Position numbers and translations under genes: made by a program. From Casuarina equisetifolia (taxonomy: Eukaryota; Streptophyta; Magnoliopsida; Fagales; Casuarinaceae): DNA of 64,000 nt. The notes under the pieces were generated by a model, which did no database searches, was not told where the DNA came from, and was given only the letters and a program-made list of their open reading frames with translations. Below, one piece after another: positions 1 through 12,287 of this stretch (position 1 is its first letter; the number at the start of each line of letters is the position of its first letter). The stretch is from contig CM052358.1 in NCBI GenBank assembly GCA_028551475.1, positions 25,136,853-25,200,852 on the forward strand, read 5' to 3'.

Positions 1-418
1 ATTTCTAATTATTTATAAGGAGCTCTGATATTTCAAAAGAAGGGGATGAACTTAGGTGAGGAGAGTTTGTTGTCTTTAATTTGTTATTGACTATTGAGTG
101 CATAAATTATTTGTGTTTAGATGTATTAATTACTCAATATCCAAAACCTAAGTATTCACTTTCTGTTGCATTATTTTGTTGGTAATGTGCATATATAAAT
201 TACTTGTTTGTGGGAGATTATGTGGCATAAAATTATGTGAAAATAAATAAGTTTTATATTAACGACCAGATTGAAATTGTGAAACAGGAGCACGGTGGGA
301 AGTCGAGTCAGAGATACGATCTGTGCTAAAGAAGGATGGGAGAGAGGTTCAGTACCTTACGCTGCTGAGCCAGAAAGCAGCCATCAAGGTATTCGCGTGA
401 ACTTGTGTTTGTCAAAAA
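1..418. repeat. Decayed TNL 3'-flank copy and start of a dispersed nuclear repeat
   Basis: No gene is visible. Bases 38-110 resemble 21,290-21,360 (shared AGGGGATGAACTT followed by a similar AT-rich tract), which lies in the 3' flank of TNL1. This suggests a further array unit lies just outside the window. Bases 290-418 (cagaaagcagccatcaaggt and neighbours) match 54,560-54,700 and 63,890-64,000, so this is a dispersed repeat. The Copia element has landed inside it. Confidence 0.6.
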
Positions 419-423
419 ATAGG

Positions 424-630
424 TGTTAAGAGATCAATTTTGAGCTGAAAATCTAAAAAACAGCTTCCATTCAAGAATAACGAGAGTTCTTGTACAAGAA
501 AGATAATACACAACGGAGCCCTTCATTAGCTTTTATACAATAGTGAAAGAATAAAGAATAATATGCCATGTGGGCCTAAGTGGGCCTCTATATGTGTGGG
601 CTGCATAATAAGGAACATCATCTTTCAACA
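424..630 (-). repeat. 3' LTR of the Copia element
   Basis: A 207-bp direct repeat of 5,446-5,652 with 4 mismatches. It begins TGTTAAGAG and ends TTTCAACA. It is the 3' LTR because the element reads on the minus strand. The purine-rich tract sits just inside it at 631-640. Confidence 0.95.
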
Positions 631-3600
631 TCCCCTTTCAAGCTGGTGGGCGATATAGATCATAAACGCCAAGCTTGCCTTGAAGAAAGTGATGTTGTTG
701 TATCCCCAAAGCCTTTGTCAGTAAATCAGCTGGTTGCTCTCGAGTGGAGATGTGTGCTGTCCGAATCACTTTGGTGGCAATTTTTTCTCGAATAAAGTGA
801 TGATCAATCTCTATGTGCTTGGTCTTCTCATGCAGAACTGGGTTAGCAGCAATCTTCATGGCAGCTTCATTATCACAATATAGATTTACAGGGCGAAGTA
901 AAGGTACCTGTAGATCTCAAAAAATACCTAAAAGCCATATAATTTCACATGTAGTAGAAGCCATGGCACGATACTCTAACTCAGTGGAAGATCGAGAGAC
1001 TGTGGATTGTTTCTTACTTTTCCAAGAAATCAAGGAGTCTCCAAGCATGATACAGAAACCAGTGGTAGATCGTCTTCCCATGGGGCAAGAACCATATGTG
1101 GCATCACAATATGCCCGTAACATAAGTCGATTATCCGACTTCATCAACAATCCTTGACCTGGAGACCCTTTTATATATCTAATGACTCGAAGAGCAGCAT
1201 CAAAATGAGATTCTTTGGGGGCATGCATGAATTGACTCAACAATCTAACAGCAAAGCATATGTCGGGTCTAGTCACAGTAAGGTAAATCAGCCTGCCAAC
1301 TAATTGTTGGTATTTGGTGATGTCCTTGAGAGGAGAATTGCCCTCCTTTTCTAGAAATTCATCATATTCAAGGCTAGTGTATTTCACATTCTGTTCCATA
1401 GGAGTATCTGCAGGCTTGCAACCAGATAAACCATATTCTGAAATCAATTCAAGAGCATACTTACGTTGATTCATGACAATTCCATTTGGAGATCGTGCCA
1501 TCTCCACTCCTAAGAAATATTTCACCAATCCAAGATCTTTCATATGGAATGTAGAACACAAATATTTCTTCAGTTTCTGAATTTCTAATTCATCACCCCC
1601 AGTTATGATCATGTCATCAACATATAGAAACACAATAAGAAGTCCCTTACGTGTAGGCTTTAGGAAAAGGGAGTGATCATGTTGTGAGTGATGAAAGCCA
1701 GTCCGAAGGAGAGCATCTGTAAATTTTTGGTACCATTGTTTGGAGGCTTGTTTAAGGCCATATAGTGATTTCTTCAATTTGCATACTTTACTTCCCCCCT
1801 TGCGCTGAAATCCTTCTGGAAGACGCATGTATATGTCAATGTCAAGGTCCCCTTGCAAGAAGGCATTATGGACATCCATCTGATGCATATCCCAGCTATG
1901 AATGGCAGCGAGAGCAGTGAGATTCCGCACTGTCACAAGCTTGCCCACTGGAGCATAAGTATCTTCATAATCAACACCATGTCTTTGGTTGTACCCTTTA
2001 GCCACAAGGCGTGCCTTAAAACGATCAATGGAACCATCAGCCTTGTATTTGACTTTGTACACCCACTTGCTCCCAATGGCTTTCCGACCTACAGGCAAAG
2101 AAACTAGTTCCCATGTGTGGTTTGATTCTAAAGCCCTAATCTCCTCAGTCATGGCATCCCTCCATTTGGGGTCAGATACAGCCTCATGGTATGTGGTGGG
2201 TTCAACAATGGCAGAAATAGAGCATATAAAGTGATCATGCATACTAGAGAGGCGATGGTGTGATATAGCATGACAAATAGGATGAGCTGTAGAAGGGTTT
2301 GAAATATGAGTACCAACATAGTCCTTAGTCCAAATGGGTGGTTTAGTGAGTCTACCTGATCGTCGGGAAGGAAGAGGAGATGGCTCAAGGAGTGCTGGAG
2401 TTGGTCCAGTGTAGGGAACAATGGCAAGTGAATCAGGGTCCTGCAAGACAATGTCAGAATCGGATGGATGCGTGGGAGTGGGAGGCGATGAGGAATCAAG
2501 TATGGGAGAAGTTCTATGGCCATGGTCAAAAGGAAATACGGATTCATGAAACGTAACATCACGACTCACAATGAATTTGCCAGTGTGAAGATCAAGCAAG
2601 CGGTATCCCTTCTGACCGAAGGGATATCCCATGAAGATGGATGGAATTGATCTATGCCCAAATTTATCTTTCTGGGTCAGATTAACCCCATAGCACAAAC
2701 ATCCAAAGACACGAAGATGGTCAAGTTTGGGAGGTCTCCCAAATAAGCGTTCATATGGTGTGTGACCCTTAAGAACGGAACTAGGAGTGCGATTAATCAA
2801 ATAAGTCACCGTAAGAAGGCATTCACTCCAAAAACGGATAGGACAATGAGATTGGAAACGAAGAGCTCTAGCAACATTAAAAAGGTGTCTATGTTTCCTC
2901 TCAACCACCCCATTTTGTTGGGGAGTATAAGGACAGGAACTCTCATGAATGACACCATGAGAATCAAAGAAGGTTGTGCAAGAGGTGCTAAAAAAGTCTC
3001 GGGCATTGTCAGTGCGTACACGCTTGATCAATTTGCCAAACTGAGTCTGCACTAGAGAAAAGAATGACTGAAGATGAAGTAAGGTTTCGGTCTTATGTTT
3101 CATGAGGTATGTCCATGTCACACGGGTGTAGTCATCGACTATGGTGAGGCAATAACGTGCACCAGTGTGAGAGGGGGCTTTATAAGGTCCCCATATGTCA
3201 ATATGTATTAATTCAAATGAATGTGTGGTGGAGGTAGTCCTATGGGGAAAAGGGGATCGAGCATGTTTAGCAAGTGGACAAATTGTACACGTCTAAATAT
3301 CATGCATGGAGGACTTGGACATATCAAAGACATGACACATGGCAGTAAATGATGGATGGCCAAGACGTTGATGCAAGAGAATACTATTAGATAAAGAAGA
3401 AATACAAGGAGTACAAGTATGGTTTATCTCCTTAGGTACAAAAGAGTTCACTGCCAAATGAGATGTAATAGTATTACATGCATCAAAATCAAAATTAGAC
3501 ACAAGAACGTAAAGACCATGCTTCACTCTACCAACCCCCGTCACTGTCCCAGTCCGCAAGTCCTGAAAAAGACAGAATTTGGAAAGCAACGTGATGGCAC

Positions 3601-5433
3601 AATTATTGTCATGAGTATATTTTGTGGTAGATAAGAGATTGGCGGTGAATGCAGGGGCATAAAGTACATCATAAAGAAAATATCTATTATGTAGAATCAC
3701 TGAACCTATATGGGTGATGGGAATATGTTTGCCGTTGGGAAGTTTAACAGTTCTAGATTCATGAATGCATGACCGAGGAGAGATTAAGCTATGAAAATCA
3801 CCCGTAATATGGTCACTAGCCCCTGAGTCTACCAGCCAATGATGGAAAGAAGTACGCTTAGGAGAGATACCTGCTATGTGGGCAGAGGTGCGCGAAGAGG
3901 CAGCAGATGAGGGGACAATGGGATGCTTCTGTTTATGGAGAAAGGCAAGGATTTCCTTCTGATCGGCCTTGGTAAGAACAGTCCCATCATCAGAATCGTC
4001 ATCATCGGCAGTGGCATGATGGACGGATTGGCGTTTGGGAGCTTTCCCTTTGCTTTTCCGTGGAGGGGCACCAGGAGGGCCATGAAGCTTAAAACACTTG
4101 GATTTAGAGTGCCCAGAGCCCCCACAATGACTGCATTTATGAAGCTGGTAGCAATCATCAATGGAGTGGCCTCTTTTCCCACAATATTTACAGCCATTAG
4201 AAATTTCCTGCAGGAGTTGCTGATCTGCTGAGCCCATATGGGCGTGAGGGAGGTGTGCTGGCAGGGAATAAAAACCAGGCGCATAGTGGCTTGTGGTAGG
4301 GCCCAAAAGACTGGGCTGGCACGGTCCTGAAGAGGGGAGAACGCGCAGGTCATGGGGGGCCAGTGGATATCCATGCGGGGCCCGAAGAAGCTGGCCCGCA
4401 TTTGGCGTGACTTGTGCGACAGCTGGTGCAGAGGCGCGTGACCCGTGCGGCTCGAGCTGGAGGCGTGAAAGGGAGTCTGCTGCGAACGCCATGGAATCTG
4501 GCCGAGTGGAGCTGCCGACCAAACGAGTACAATTTTGACGCTTTTCTTCATCCCGGATCATCCCAACAGCGTCAGATAACTGCAAGCTTGGCCTAGTATT
4601 CTAGATCTGAGACCTTGCAGTGGAGAAAAGCGGATCTAACCCATTCAGAAATTGGGTGAGTTTTACAGAATCCTGAAAACGTCGGAAAGTGGGGATGGTC
4701 CTAAGTTCGGGGAAGAGAATGGCTGTATAAGACTCATATTGGCTCCAAAGTTGTTCAAGGCGATAGGAATATTGGTCCACGGATTCCCCATTCTGTGTTG
4801 CAGTGGCTAGATCGGCTTGAACGGTGCAGAGTTCGGTAATCCCAACACGCTGGAATTTTTCTTGAAGATGTAGCCAAACTGTCTTGGCATCTGTGGCATA
4901 GGTGAAGGTCCGGTAGATGTCGGGAGCTAGGGCAGTGAGCAACCAAGACAAAACAACCCCATTGCAACGCTTCCAAAACGGATACAAGAGGGAATCCGGT
5001 TCAGGCGGTGCAACAGTTGGGTCGACGATGCCATGTTTATTTTTCCCCATCAGCGCCATCTCCATGTTACGGCTCCAGCTAGGGAAGTTTTCAAACCCAA
5101 GTAGCTTTTCCGAGACAATGAGGATGCCAGTCTGCTCGGTGGGGTGGAGATAAAGAGGGTGCCCTGGTTGAATATTGGTGGGATCTTCACGATGGCCAGA
5201 ACGACCACGTGATCGATGACAAGTGTGAGAGCGACGACGATGACGATGGTCACGACGACTGCGGATAGGGCTACGGGAATCATCAAGAGACATAGTGGGA
5301 GAAATAGATAAATGAGAGACGAACACCAAATGTTCGAGAGAATGTCCCAGTGGGGGACAAACCAAAAAAAGAAAGGAAAAAGTTTAAAGAAGAGGTGCGG
5401 AAACGTGAAGAAGCACAGGACAAAAGATTCCTG

Positions 5434-5445
5434 CTCGCGATACCA
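5434..5445 (-). other. Primer-binding site of the Copia element
   Basis: On the minus strand, TGGTATCGCGAG directly follows the 5' LTR. TGGTATC is the usual start of the initiator-Met tRNA primer site in plant Copia elements. The following bases depart from the common consensus. Confidence 0.75.
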
Positions 5446-5652
5446 TGTTAAGAGATCAATTTTGAGCTGAAAATCTAAAAAACAGCTTCCATTCAAGAAT
5501 AACGAAAGTTCTTGTACAAGAAAGATAATACACAACGGAGCCCTTCATTAGCTCTTATACAATAGCGAAAGAATAAAGAATAATATGCCATGTGGGCCTA
5601 AGTGGGCCTCTATACGTGTGGGCTGCATAATAAGGAACATCATCTTTCAACA
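5446..5652 (-). repeat. 5' LTR of the Copia element
   Basis: A 207-bp LTR, 98% identical to 424-630. The 5-bp target duplication ATAGG follows at 5,653-5,657 and the primer-binding site lies just inside. Confidence 0.95.
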
Positions 5653-5657
5653 ATAGG

Positions 5658-5957
5658 CTCTGCATTTCACGTCACGGTGCCGATGTACCAAACAAGATGA
5701 GGAGCTCTGCTTTTCACACTGTAATGATGCAAGCAGTCTGTGAAGACATTGCAATCAACCTGGAGACTTTTTATTATGGCCATTTGAATCTTTTGAAATG
5801 TGTTCCAATGAATGAAGTCTAGAACAGCTAGAAGGATTTTTTTAGTAGTTTCGTACGCACGAATATTTCCACAACACTTAACCATTTTTCCATGAGACCT
5901 TTTATTTTCATCCACGAAATACTTCCTATATTTTGAAAACATGTTACTTAAATATCA
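5658..5957. repeat. Dispersed nuclear repeat between Copia and the plastid insert
   Basis: No gene seen. The first part continues the repeat that the Copia element interrupts. It matches 53,060-53,170 (accaaacaagatg, then a shared GTGAAGACATT). The last part (ACGAAATACTTCC and flanks, 5,880-5,957) matches 22,750-22,860 and marks the nuclear side of the plastid-insert junction. Confidence 0.6.
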
Positions 5958-6812
5958 GAGACCCTGTTTTTGTTTTTGGGTCCATAACCATGGGTTCCAA
6001 TGTACGAGATCTTGTAGCACTTACCAATGAGGCCCTATCGATTAGTATTACACAGAAGAAATTCATTATAGACGCTAATATAATTAGATCTGCTCTTCAT
6101 AGACAAACTTGGGATTTGCGATCCCAGGTAAGATCGGTTCATGATCATGGGATCCTTTTCTATCAGATAGGAAGGGCTGTTGCACAAAATGTACTTCTAA
6201 GTAATTGCTCCATAGATCCTATATCTACCTATATGAAGAAGAAATCATGTAACGAAGGGGATTCTTATTTGTACAAATGGTACTTCAACCTTGGAACGAG
6301 CATGAAGAAATTAACGATACTTCTTTATCTTTTGAGTTGTTCTGCCGGATCGGTCGCTCAAGACCTTTGGTCTCTACCCGGACCCGATGAAAAAAATGGG
6401 ATCACTTCTTATGGACTCGTTGAGAATGATTCTGATCTAGTTCATGGCCTATTAGAAGTAGAAGGCACCCTGGTGGGATCCTCACGGACAGAAAAAGATT
6501 GCAGTCAGTTTGATAATGATCGAGTGACATTGCTTCTTCGGCCCGAACCAAGGAATCCCTTAGATATGATGCAAAATGGATCTTGTTCTATCGTTGATCA
6601 GAGATTTCTCTATGAACAATACGAATCGGAGTTTGAAGAAGGGGAACAAGAAGGAGTCCTTGACCCGCAACAGATAGAGGAGGATTTATTCAATCACATA
6701 GTTTGGGCTCCTAGAATATGGCGCCCCTGGGCCTTTCGATACAATTAAATAGAAAGGCCCAATGAATTGGGATTTCCCTATTGGGCTAGGTCATTTCGGG
6801 GCAAGCGGATCA
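5958..6812 (+). pseudogene. ycf2: Nuclear plastid DNA insert: internal piece of ycf2
   Basis: Translation gives an internal part of plastid Ycf2: DPVFVFGS near the start, [38 protein letters not shown], and [12 protein letters not shown] near 6,700. After a TAA at 6,746-6,748 the same frame resumes with IERPNELGFPYWARSFRGKR and stops matching at about 6,812. Ycf2 is a very large essential plastid protein (around 2,000 residues or more) linked to the inner-envelope protein-import motor, so about 285 codons cannot be a working copy. Base composition is richer in GC than the neighbours, as expected for ycf2. The frame is otherwise open, so the transfer is fairly recent. Comparison with the paralogous nuclear repeat at 22,750-23,100, which lacks this insert, sets both junctions. 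Confidence 0.95.
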
Positions 6813-6827
6813 CCTGTTGATTACGAA

Positions 6828-6941
6828 GAATCTTTGGGGGGAAGCAGGGCCTAACGGACAGCCGAGTCGGAATTTGAGAGCGTTGAATCTTTGGGGGGAA
6901 GCAGGGCCTAATGGACAGCCGAGTTGGAATTTGAGAGCGTT
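6828..6941. repeat. 57-bp tandem direct repeat, two copies
   Basis: Units at 6,828-6,884 and 6,885-6,941 begin GAATCTTTGGGGGGAAGCAG and end GAGAGCGTT. They differ at two positions. They begin 15 bases after the end of the plastid insert. The related single copy around 23,000-23,035 (AATTTGAGAGCATTCAG) has only one unit, so the duplication is local and recent. Confidence 0.9.
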
Positions 6942-8066
6942 CAGTAAGTGACGGTTATTTGGATTTACACGGAACATTGATTCGGAAAGATTTGAATGAT
7001 GCAAAAGATGCATTCACAGTGACGAAATCTGAGTGGGTATTTTTTCTTACTGACGTCATAGACTTGGTCATGGTCAGGCATTAAAGCATGTGCTCCTCCC
7101 ACCCAATGGGAGAGGTTTAGGATTTCAACCTCCTTTTGTGGGATTTTCGGAGATTTCTACACAAGGCACAATTACACTATTTGAGGAATTTTAATTAATT
7201 TATCTTGACACGATATTAAATTAATAAAATTGACTATAATTGTAAACCAAAGTTAAACAACTATCATAATATCAATGTTACTTAGGTAGTATAAGATATT
7301 TGTAAAGAAAAGCTGCGAGCAAAATTAACGCCAGTTTCTAATTAGATAGGCCAAACTTTCCCCTGCTCTAAAGTCTTTGAGTCCAGTCTCCAAATTTTCC
7401 CCATTGACTACTTTTTTGCAGAGGAATTGAATGGTCTGGGACGTCTGATATACCCTTGAATAAGCGTCTCTACTTTCCACATCCCACCTTCCGTGAAGCA
7501 TTCGAAAAGAGATATTAAAGTAAAGCAACCTGGACATTTTTCACTCTTATCTTAGTAGAAATAAAGCAACCGTGAAAGCGAAGAAGCAATAATGTAAATA
7601 CGTGTTAAAGGACACCATAATGTAATTCACGCCTCATCGAAGACCCAAAAACACAAAAAGCAACCAGTACCGGTAAAGTTCACGAGAACATGCCTTCTCA
7701 TTTGATACATTAGATTAGTTGACCGATAAAGTATCAGAAAACACAACTAGTCAAAAGCTTTTGGTTAATAAGAGTTGAGGCCAACTTTGAAATGTCCGTC
7801 GAAAACTGGTGCTTCCATGTTTGAATCTCTTCGCAGTTCTACATCCCAACTTATGTACCTTGTGATCACGATGAAGGCACGAGTACTGGCTCTTGGGTGG
7901 TGGGATGTTCATATTTCTTGCTCATCAATTTTCTATTAGGGAGTTTTGTGACCCACAACGTGTAATTTAACTTGGAATTGTCTTGAAAGAGAAGAATGTA
8001 AAACTATTAGTCTCACACTGGTAAGGGAGCTCAAAAATCACAGCCTTATAAGTGCCAGACCTCATC
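6942..8066. repeat. TNL 5'-flank repeat copy and spacer without a gene
   Basis: Bases 6,942-7,180 resemble 23,030-23,270, 53,500-53,790 and 55,470-55,710 (the shared block with TTTACCGACCAAAC-like and GCATGGGGTCC-like text). Bases 7,340-7,520 resemble the modules at 10,000-10,120, 11,030-11,180 and 12,200-12,420, which precede TNL starts. TTGACT at 7,404 is a changed form of the conserved W-box TTGACC. No open frame of note occurs. Confidence 0.55.
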
Positions 8067-8186
8067 TCTTAAAGGATTCAACTAAAATATAGAACTATAC
8101 AATAGTGGGTTGTCAGTGAAAACTAATAAGATCAGGCTTTTCCGTCGTCTTACTCGATGTGGGACTGGATATTTCAACACTCTAAC
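8067..8186 (-). mobile_element. Old LTR-like fragment of the 58-kb TRIM family
   Basis: About 120 bp matches the terminal repeats of the TRIM at 57,995-58,346: shared AATAGTGGGTTG, TGTGGGACTGGATATTTCAA, and a TAACA end. No target duplication is recognisable, so it is a decayed solo terminal repeat or a fragment. Confidence 0.6.
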
Positions 8187-9170
8187 AAAAAATTGACTTT
8201 TGTTGATTTAACTTGAAAGTTTCTGCATTCAGCAAAGCTGTTAATATTTCAAAATATTGATGTAATTTAGTCATCAATTTAACTATTTTTAAAATATAAA
8301 AAAATGAATTTAGTAATGTTAATTTTGACAAAGTTTTTTATTCTTTAAATTTCCAAAACTATGGTAATATATGATTTCTAGTATATTTCCAATTTGATTA
8401 TTCCAATAATCTTATCTTAAAAATCTTTGATTTTTTTCATTGATCTTACCTTGAGAAATTTGAAATTTCTTATTGAAATTTTGTTCAATAAAAATCTTCT
8501 TAAAGAATAAATTTGTAAAAGTTAATAACACTAGTTTATCATAGTACAAGAACAAATTAATAAAACCACTATAGATTATTTTTTGTGCATCAAATGTCGG
8601 TTTTAGTTTATCTATCAAGATTCATATGTATTAATTATTGGATTTATTAAATAAAATTTCTTATAAGTTTATAAAAATTGGCTAACTAGGTTTATTATAT
8701 GACATATAGGTACTGTGCATTTTGAAGGCCAAACTTCTCCTCTATCTCATTTCTCTCTTTTAGGTAAGCAAACTTGAAATTTCTTTATGTTGCCCCTTTC
8801 TAACAAGGGCCTTTTGAACATTTTAATAGTTGAAGAACTATAAATAATATGGAAATCCTGTAGGGTTTTACGTAAGTGGTGGTGCTTTAGAGCTTTTGCC
8901 CTTCAATTTCCAAGCAGACCACCATGTTGACTTGTGAATATGTTAAAAGTGGGAAGAAGGATATGGTTCTCACCCATTCAAGAGTATTTTTTGTTTTCTT
9001 TTTCATTTGTAATAAGTTCACTGTTATTCTATTTAATTATGATAGTTTTATAAAAGTGTCTGACAAATTGACTACTTGATTTGCGTGACTCCAAAAGTTT
9101 GATGGAGAAACCAGTCGAACAACCTAAAAACTGTTTTTATCTCATAAAAGATTAGAAGGAGGGAGAATCA
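8187..9170. other. AT-rich spacer, nothing recognised
   Basis: The stretch is strongly AT-rich, with only short frames and many stops in all six frames. A stretch near 8,725-8,780 (AGGCCAAACTTCTCC) is the start motif of the TNL 5'-flank module seen at 24,608 and 27,127. I see no gene. Confidence 0.5.
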
Positions 9171-9174
9171 ATAC

Positions 9175-9720
9175 CCAACTTCAACAAGGCACGCTTACAA
9201 TTTCCCTCATACAAATCTCCCCATAAAACATTTCTTACAAGAAAGACAGGCGGATATGCAGTGGAAAATGTCAATTGGAAAGCTTTGGTTACCATCTACC
9301 TTTCAGTACTAAAGTTTCTATAAGCAAGTCTTTTATGATAGTTACATCAATCGGAGGAACGAGAAATATCTTGCAAGCTTGATTTGATAAGGCGAGTGCG
9401 AAGTAGCTTTGTCTTGTTGAAAAGTGTGGCGAGTGTTCTCCTCTTAAATGCAGGCAACATGAGAATCTTTTCCAAAAGCAAAATATGGACGGAACTATTT
9501 CACTGCGGGAGACCTCGAAACGCCTTGCGCTTGCCGCACCACGGTGACAGCGTACCACTTGAAAACAAGGATGAGCAGAAGCTACATTTATTGCCAGCAG
9601 CCTGGGACTGGCCACTTGAATCTTTTGAAATGTGCTCTAAATATTGTCATAACGATGGTTATTTGGAATCCCAAGAAATTCATCAAAATTGATGATGATC
9701 ACATTCTACTTTCTACAGTG
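9175..9720. repeat. Dispersed repeat paired with 39,890-40,020
   Basis: Bases 9,182-9,300 align with 39,890-40,020 (shared GTCAATTGGAAAGCTTTGGT and TACAAATCTCC). Bases 9,590-9,690 resemble 5,780-5,830 and 53,160-53,200 (CTTTTGAAATGTG). The open frames on both strands are short and overlapping, and none resembles a known protein. Confidence 0.55.
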
Positions 9721-12281
9721 GTGTGATTGGTTTAGATTTAGATTGACCGACCGACTCTAATTTGATAATCTTGCATATCTCATAATCAATTTTAAAATTT
9801 ATCAATAATTGTAAAAGTCTTTGTACATTGAATATAAATATCTTCATCTTAAAAATATATTCTTATCATGTTTCAATTACAATGATATATGATACGGATA
9901 AAATGGCACATAATTTGAACCTAATTAAGTTAGTAAATTAAATTATTTTATTAATATCACAAAAATTATAATTTCTTTTGTATAGGCTAAACTCTCTCTT
10001 ACTCAATGCTCTTTCTTTTAGGGTCCAAGTCCAAAATTTCCCCACCTTGACCACTTGGCTAGATAAGACTAATATATATGCATGAATGAGTGTCACTTTG
10101 GTGTTGCATTCATAAGAAAACATTAACAGTATACATTTTACTTAATATGACTTATAAATTTTTCATCTTGCTTATTTTTTGAAAATTTAATTGATTGGAG
10201 TGGACTTATGAACATTCCCAGGATATCACAGGAGTTCACTATTTTACAGAGCTAATTGATTTGAACATAATTGTTGAGATAGTTTCTCAAAGAAGCACAT
10301 TATGTATGGGAAATTGCTTCATAATGGAGCAAGCTTACCACAAGAGTCCACTATTTTATAGAACTAATTGATTTGAACATGGAAACACGGAATTGAATCC
10401 TCTGCAATTGCACATAATTTTTAATTTTTTTTTATTGAGCAAGCATCCAATCAGTCATTCACTTTTTTCACTTATGCAACTTGGAAATCCCTTACCTCCC
10501 CCATTTTCAAAAAGATGATTGATTGAAAAGGCTTTCTAAAGACGGGGAACGCATCATGAGGTCCCTCTTTTTCTGTCTACATCCTACAACAGTAAAATTG
10601 TAATCATTCCGAAAGAGAAGACTTGGCGTTACGAATTTCATGACCACTAGTCTTTTCTTTCTTTCGTTCCAACGACCTTGAATATCTAGAAATCTGAATG
10701 CGTTTAAGTCAAGGAGGGTAGTCAATAACCCCATCTACATAACCTTATCATTAAGCAACCTTACGAGACTCCAGATCTCTCCACTTAGTCTTGCATTAAA
10801 CAAGCTTCTGTAAGCTTCAAATTCTGCAAATACATCTTCTAAGTCTCCAAAGATGTCTATGATCACTCACGGTTTTATTAATTATAATTGTTAGTTGAAG
10901 TTAAATATCATAATTATTTATATAATTTGAAACACTCATTAAAATAACAATTTTAATAACATAATAATACAAATTATTTGTAGAGAGAAGCAAGGAGGAA
11001 AACTAATGGCAATTTCTCTCATGTAGGCCAAACTTTCTCCCATCTATCCGTCTTTCTTTTAGGGTCCAGTTTCAAAAATACTCATGTTGACCACTTTTTT
11101 ACATGAGATAAAAGGTTTTTTTGAATGTTTTGATTTTTTTATTTAGAAGAAGGATAGTCTCTTGTATGCTTTGTTTCATGAGAAAAGAGTAACATTCTTC
11201 TACTTTTTATTAATTTCTATGCATTTTTATGGTTGGTAATTTCTTGGTAAGGAGATAAGAATCTGCTTAATTGAAGCTAAGACCCTTAATATACACGCAT
11301 GAATTAGCAAATGAGCATGCTTTACATAGCCCAACCTTGGCTTGATGTTTAATGAGAAATTTCACTTGCTATTTGAAGATTGTAAAGCTTAGGTGTATTG
11401 TGTATTTAGTCAGAGTTCTATTAGCTCGATTGCTAAGGATTTAGTTTCATTGTCTGTGGTTTGTATTGTGGTCATGGCACAAGTATGTGGTTTATCTCTC
11501 ATTTTCGAAGATAATATGAACTTTATACAATTTTTATCGACAAAAATATCCAATCTATCCGTTAAAATATTCACTTTTTGTAAAGTCAATTTACATTTTT
11601 TACCGACCAAACGTTTAATCTGTCATTTACTTAGACAAGCACTAAAGCGTGGGGTCTCACCACATAAAGGAAGAGACTTGAAATTTAACTAATTTATCTT
11701 CATATAATATAAAATTAATAAAATTGATTAATATTATAAATCAAGATTAAATTTAACAATTATTTGTACATTTTGAAATACTCATTAAAACAATAATTTC
11801 AATAACATAATAACAATATCACGTAACTAATACAATTTATTTAACAAAAGCTAAGGAATGGTTTGCAAAGCAGGGGGATCGGGAGACTGGGCCGGCGAGT
11901 GGCAAGGAAGTTACCGATATATATATATGGGTAGATCTGTATTCATCAATGAAACGGCTCTATTTTTATTGCAACAATCCTGCGAAAGCTGCTTTTCACA
12001 CTGCAACTTCGAGCTGACAAGATTAGTCAGTTAAATGTGCGGATTACAATATTAATTACGGCTGTAATACAAAGCTACGTCGGACAATTACTTGCACAGA
12101 CAACTACGCTATCACTAATGGAATAATATAATTTATAGGATGGAATTATTTCACAGCGGTTTGCGAAGAAAAGTTACTAAAAATTGGAAGGTAAGGTCGC
12201 TGGCAATTCCCTGTAAAACAAGGCCCCAACTTTCCCTGACCCACCATCTTTTTTTGGAATGCAGCAACGAAATTTCCCCCA
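9721..12281. repeat. Serial copies of the TNL 5'-flank module upstream of TNL1
   Basis: No intact gene. Two degenerate copies of the module that precedes TNL1 and TNL2 are visible: 9,985-10,110 and 11,020-11,180. Each has GGCCAAACT or a similar start, then TTTTAGGGTCCA, then a TTGACCACTT W-box block. Bases 11,600-11,850 repeat a block also found at 7,080-7,260, 53,640-53,900 and 55,610-55,860. Bases 11,985-12,010 (TTTTCACACTGCAACTTCGA) recur at 19,035, 33,070 and 47,945. Confidence 0.6.
10853..10880 (+). pseudogene. Relic of a TNL start (ATG and a few codons)
   Basis: The text CTCCAAAGATGTCTATGATC follows a leader block (TTAAACAAGCTTCTGTAAGC) like the one before the ATG of TNL1 and TNL3. After about nine codons the match is lost in AT-rich DNA. 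It is the shortest of four TIR-exon relics. Confidence 0.45.
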
Positions 12282-12287
12282 TTGACC
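12282..12287 (+). promoter_or_regulatory. Candidate W-box 0.6 kb upstream of TNL1
   Basis: TTGACC lies in a block (ATTGACCACTTTTTCACGAG) shared almost exactly with TNL2 at 27,185-27,204. TTGACC/T is the binding site of WRKY transcription factors, which commonly act on plant immune-receptor genes. Use here is inferred. Confidence 0.45.

Larger units (their letters stand above)
424..5652 (-). mobile_element. Nearly complete Copia LTR retrotransposon (fossil, young)
   Basis: A Ty1/Copia element of 5,229 bp lies on the minus strand. Two 207-bp LTRs with TG...CA ends bound it, and a 5-bp target duplication ATAGG flanks it (419-423 and 5,653-5,657). Reading leftwards from 5,365 it shows a gag region, a CX2CX4HX4C zinc knuckle near 4,200-4,140, an aspartic protease motif (VDSGASDH) near 3,830, the integrase leader motif (LHQRLGHPS) near 3,370, integrase, reverse transcriptase with YVDD near 1,620, and RNase H toward 900. 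This order, with integrase before reverse transcriptase, defines Copia. A Met-tRNA-like primer site abuts the 5' LTR, and a purine tract (GAAAGGGGA) abuts the 3' LTR. The coding region is broken in about two or three places. The LTRs differ at 4 of 207 positions, so insertion was recent, perhaps within the last one to few million years. Related copies at 53,056 and 54,695 show the empty target. Confidence 0.95.

Noticed and set aside
9289-9615. 108-codon minus-strand frame and overlapping + strand frames
   Set aside because: Frames on both strands overlap in a dispersed repeat, with no domain and no conservation in the copy near 39,900.
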